6,589 nt of DNA from Candidatus Nitrosopumilus sp. (GTDB lineage Archaea; Thermoproteota; Nitrososphaeria; Nitrososphaerales; Nitrosopumilaceae), in contig JAOTUX010000059.1 in NCBI GenBank assembly GCA_029863665.1, positions 1-6,589 on the forward strand. Direction: 5' to 3'. This document shows, one piece after another, positions 4,752 to 6,589 of the stretch; positions within the stretch are counted from its first letter, which is position 1, and each line of letters begins with the position of its first letter. The notes beneath the pieces were generated by a model. That model was given only the letters and a program-made list of their open reading frames with translations, made no database searches and had not been told where the DNA came from. Both the position numbers and the translations under genes were made by a program.

Positions 4752-5714
4752 CTAGATTTCTAGAGAATTTAGAAGTTCTGAAACATCAGTTGTAGGCAAT
4801 CCATTTTCTGAAATCTTTTGTGATGCAGGAGGATTTTCAAGATAATTTGGAATTTTATCAGTCAAACGAGTAGTAAATGTAGAAACAAGTTCGTTTTGAT
4901 AAAATACACCAGTAGGAATCTTGTTTCCCCACTCCAGAGATTTTATCAGGGCCTGAGATAATTTTTCGTTGACTTCTGATTCTTCTGCATAATGTACTAT
5001 TGGATCAAAGTGACTATCCTCAAGTTTGTAAATTCTAGAATGTCTCCCTATAGATTCTTTGGCCAAATCCACACCAGCATACCAATCTCTAGTATTGATA
5101 TCATTGTACGTAGGACAAGGTTGTAAAACATCAAGAAATGAAAGACCTTTGTGTTTGACGGCCTTTACTATCAAATCTTTGAGATGCCTAACATCATAGG
5201 AATAGCCTCTAGCAACAAATGTGAAACCACTTGCTACTGCCAAACCAATTGGATTTACATTATAATTTGTATTTGGAGAAGGAAGAGATTTTGTTTTTTC
5301 ACCTAGTTTGAGCGTAGGGGAGGCCTGACCTTTCGTTAGACCATAAACACCATTATCAAAAATTATGTATGTCATGTCTACATTCCGTCTGCCAGCTGCA
5401 ACAAAATGACCGGCGCCAATTCCCAAACCATCACCATCACCACCCACTGCAACTACAGTCATATCAGGATTGGCAAGTTTACCACCTTGAGCAAAAGTAA
5501 GGACTCTACCATGAAGAGTATGAACACCATATGTATTGATAAAATGAGATGTTTTTCCTGAACAGCCAATTCCCGAAAAAATTGTTGCCTTGTCTCTTTC
5601 AATTCCCATCTCTGCTAATGCCATTTGTAATGCATTGACAATTCCAAAATCACCACAACCAGGACACCAATCATTATGTACATCGGTTTTATAGTCAGCA
5701 AGTTTAAGCGCCAT
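4752..5714 (-). CDS. 2-oxoacid:ferredoxin oxidoreductase, beta subunit
   Basis: Thiamine-diphosphate and [4Fe-4S] subunit of the enzyme that interconverts 2-oxoacids plus CoA with acyl-CoA plus CO2, using ferredoxin as electron carrier; cytosolic. The 320-residue length is normal for the two-subunit archaeal type. Cluster ligands are C17 and C20 (WCPGCGDFG), C51 (GIGCSGK) and C200 (QPCPTYN), the pattern of the Sulfolobus enzyme. The cofactor site is GGDGDGLGIGAGH (91-103) with DNGVYGLTKGQASPT (120-134). K54 and L126 appear to match Sulfolobus K49 and L123, reported to influence pyruvate versus 2-oxoglutarate use, so broad specificity is plausible. No separate ferredoxin domain is present. The ATG at 5714 lies inside the end of the alpha gene (11-bp overlap) with GAGGGAG 10 nt upstream, so it is translated from the alpha-beta message. 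In this lineage it likely feeds the carbon-fixation cycle into biosynthesis. Gene naming (porB/korB) is left open. Confidence 0.94.
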   Translation of the reverse strand: MALKLADYKTDVHNDWCPGCGDFGIVNALQMALAEMGIERDKATIFSGIGCSGKTSHFINTYGVHTLHGRVLTFAQGGKLANPDMTVVAVGGDGDGLGIGAGHFVAAGRRNVDMTYIIFDNGVYGLTKGQASPTLKLGEKTKSLPSPNTNYNVNPIGLAVASGFTFVARGYSYDVRHLKDLIVKAVKHKGLSFLDVLQPCPTYNDINTRDWYAGVDLAKESIGRHSRIYKLEDSHFDPIVHYAEESEVNEKLSQALIKSLEWGNKIPTGVFYQNELVSTFTTRLTDKIPNYLENPPASQKISENGLPTTDVSELLNSLEI

Positions 5715-6589
5715 GACTCAAAATCTCCCTCTTTGTAGCTTTATTTTCAATAATTTTCTTTAGTGAATCATAAATTTCAGTACTAGTCATACCTCGTCCT
5801 GTATATTTCAAAACAAAATAATCAATTTCTCTAGATACATTTTGTTTGAAGAGTTTTCCCAATTGTCCAGAATGATTTGCCTCAATGTCAATCAATGTTT
5901 TAGCATTTTTAAGAAGAGATTGTACATATTCTCCAGGAAAAGGATGAAGAAGTTTTATTTGAATAAATCCAACATTAATGCCTTCTTTTTTTAACATAGA
6001 TTGCGCATCAATAATTGGACCTTTTGTAGAACCCCATGAGATTATTGTATAGTCATGTACTCCAAAAGACACTACCTGATCATCGGGAATAATTTTTTTT
6101 AATATCAAATCTAGTCGAGACATCCTCTTATCCATCATCTTAATTCGTATTTGAGGATCTTCAGAGATGTGTCCATATTCATCAGATTCATCACCAGTAT
6201 TCCAGAATACACCATCATCTAACCCAAGTCTAGATCTAGGAGAAATGCCATCGCCAGTAAAGGCAAATCTCTTGTATTCACCCTCAATTTTGTCTAACAG
6301 TTTACCTCTATCAATTGAAACTTTGTTTGGATCAAATTTTTTGCATGTAATAACAGAGCTAGAAAGAAATTTGTCCATCATGTGAACCACTGGGATTTGA
6401 TATTTATCGGCATAATTAAAACATCTACCAGTATCATAGAAACTCTCCTCAATATCACCAGAAGCATAAACAATTTTTGGAAAATCACCATGACCTGCAA
6501 AAACAGTAAAGAGTAAATCATCTTGTCCATGTCTGGTTGGAAGACCTGTTGACGGGCCACTTCTCTGATACAAAGTTATTACAACAGGA
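5704..6589 (-). CDS. 2-oxoacid:ferredoxin oxidoreductase, alpha subunit (partial, runs off right edge)
   Basis: Alpha subunit of the same oxidoreductase. Only the C-terminal 294 residues are present; the frame is open to the edge, and the TTG at 6573 is internal, not a start. The visible part begins with PVVITLYQRSGPSTGLPT, the conserved QR-G-PSTGLPT loop of the pyrimidine-binding domain. GHGDFPKIVYASGD (about 32-45) and the rest of that domain follow, then the transketolase C-terminal-like domain starting near DYTIISWGSTKGP (about 179-191) with LLHPFP. Archaeal alpha subunits of this kind usually carry an N-terminal gamma domain and a YPITP motif; both would lie beyond the window, so the fusion is expected but not seen. 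The stop (TAA) overlaps the beta start by 11 bp, so the pair forms an operon alpha-beta. Together they form the dimeric enzyme. Confidence 0.93.
   Translation of the reverse strand, partial: PVVITLYQRSGPSTGLPTRHGQDDLLFTVFAGHGDFPKIVYASGDIEESFYDTGRCFNYADKYQIPVVHMMDKFLSSSVITCKKFDPNKVSIDRGKLLDKIEGEYKRFAFTGDGISPRSRLGLDDGVFWNTGDESDEYGHISEDPQIRIKMMDKRMSRLDLILKKIIPDDQVVSFGVHDYTIISWGSTKGPIIDAQSMLKKEGINVGFIQIKLLHPFPGEYVQSLLKNAKTLIDIEANHSGQLGKLFKQNVSREIDYFVLKYTGRGMTSTEIYDSLKKIIENKATKREILSHGA
5725..5731 (-). promoter_or_regulatory. Shine-Dalgarno-like site for the beta subunit
   Basis: GAGGGAG on the minus strand, inside the last codons of the alpha gene and 10 nt before the beta ATG at 5714. It supports coupled translation of the second subunit. 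Confidence 0.5.

Noticed and set aside
6167..6560. Short frames on both strands at the right end (6167-6385 plus, 6378-6560 minus)
   Set aside because: Both are within the oxidoreductase alpha subunit, which has clear family motifs in its own frame.
1..6589. Search for tRNA, rRNA, CRISPR, insertion sequence, toxin-antitoxin or defence system
   Set aside because: No cloverleaf, repeat array, transposase motif or recognisable defence domain was seen. Coding density and style are uniform, so the window looks like ordinary chromosome.

Overview
The window reads as chromosomal DNA of a marine-type ammonia-oxidising archaeon (Nitrososphaerota/Thaumarchaeota, Nitrosopumilus-like). The reasons are the low GC content, archaeal-style TATA boxes about 26 nt upstream of leaderless starts, a PEFG-CTERM surface-protein tail (a sorting signal typical of this phylum), a fused-type archaeal 2-oxoacid:ferredoxin oxidoreductase, an archaeal-type LeuC/LeuD pair and a coenzyme F420 ligase. 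This assignment is inferred from gene content and style, not from a database match.

Layout, left to right. Positions 1-1433 (minus strand) hold a two-gene unit, leuC then leuD, encoding the large and small subunits of an aconitase-family isopropylmalate (or homoaconitate) isomerase. The genes overlap by ATGA, and leuD runs off the left edge. Positions 1440-1935 contain no intact gene. They hold a plus-strand decayed remnant of a PEFG-CTERM exported protein, with an in-frame stop and a frameshift in the C-terminal membrane segment. Positions 1936-2712 (plus) encode a CofE-like F420-0:gamma-glutamyl ligase. Positions 2758-3312 (plus) encode an unrecognised protein with a C-terminal membrane anchor. 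It meets a minus-strand 116-residue unrecognised protein (3314-3664) tail to tail, with one base between the stop codons. Positions 3745-4278 (plus) encode an unrecognised 177-residue protein starting with TTG. It overlaps by 8 bp the end of a minus-strand 146-residue unrecognised protein (4271-4711). Positions 4752-6589 (minus) hold the beta subunit and the C-terminal half of the alpha subunit of a 2-oxoacid:ferredoxin oxidoreductase, overlapping by 11 bp; alpha runs off the right edge.

The recognised genes are central metabolism: branched-chain amino acid (or lysine) synthesis, F420 cofactor polyglutamylation, and ferredoxin-dependent interconversion of 2-oxoacids and acyl-CoA. In the 3-hydroxypropionate/4-hydroxybutyrate carbon-fixation setting of these archaea, the oxidoreductase plausibly links acetyl-CoA to pyruvate or succinyl-CoA to 2-oxoglutarate. 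The unrecognised genes look like lineage-specific conserved proteins; I cannot assign functions.

Initiation signals fall into two classes. First genes of transcription units have a TATA-like box (often containing GCTTTAA) about 26 nt before the start codon and no leader. The two second genes, leuD and the beta subunit, instead carry a GAGGG Shine-Dalgarno-like motif. I saw no tRNA, rRNA, CRISPR array, insertion sequence or obvious defence/mobile system. The most unusual element is the PEFG-CTERM pseudogene.
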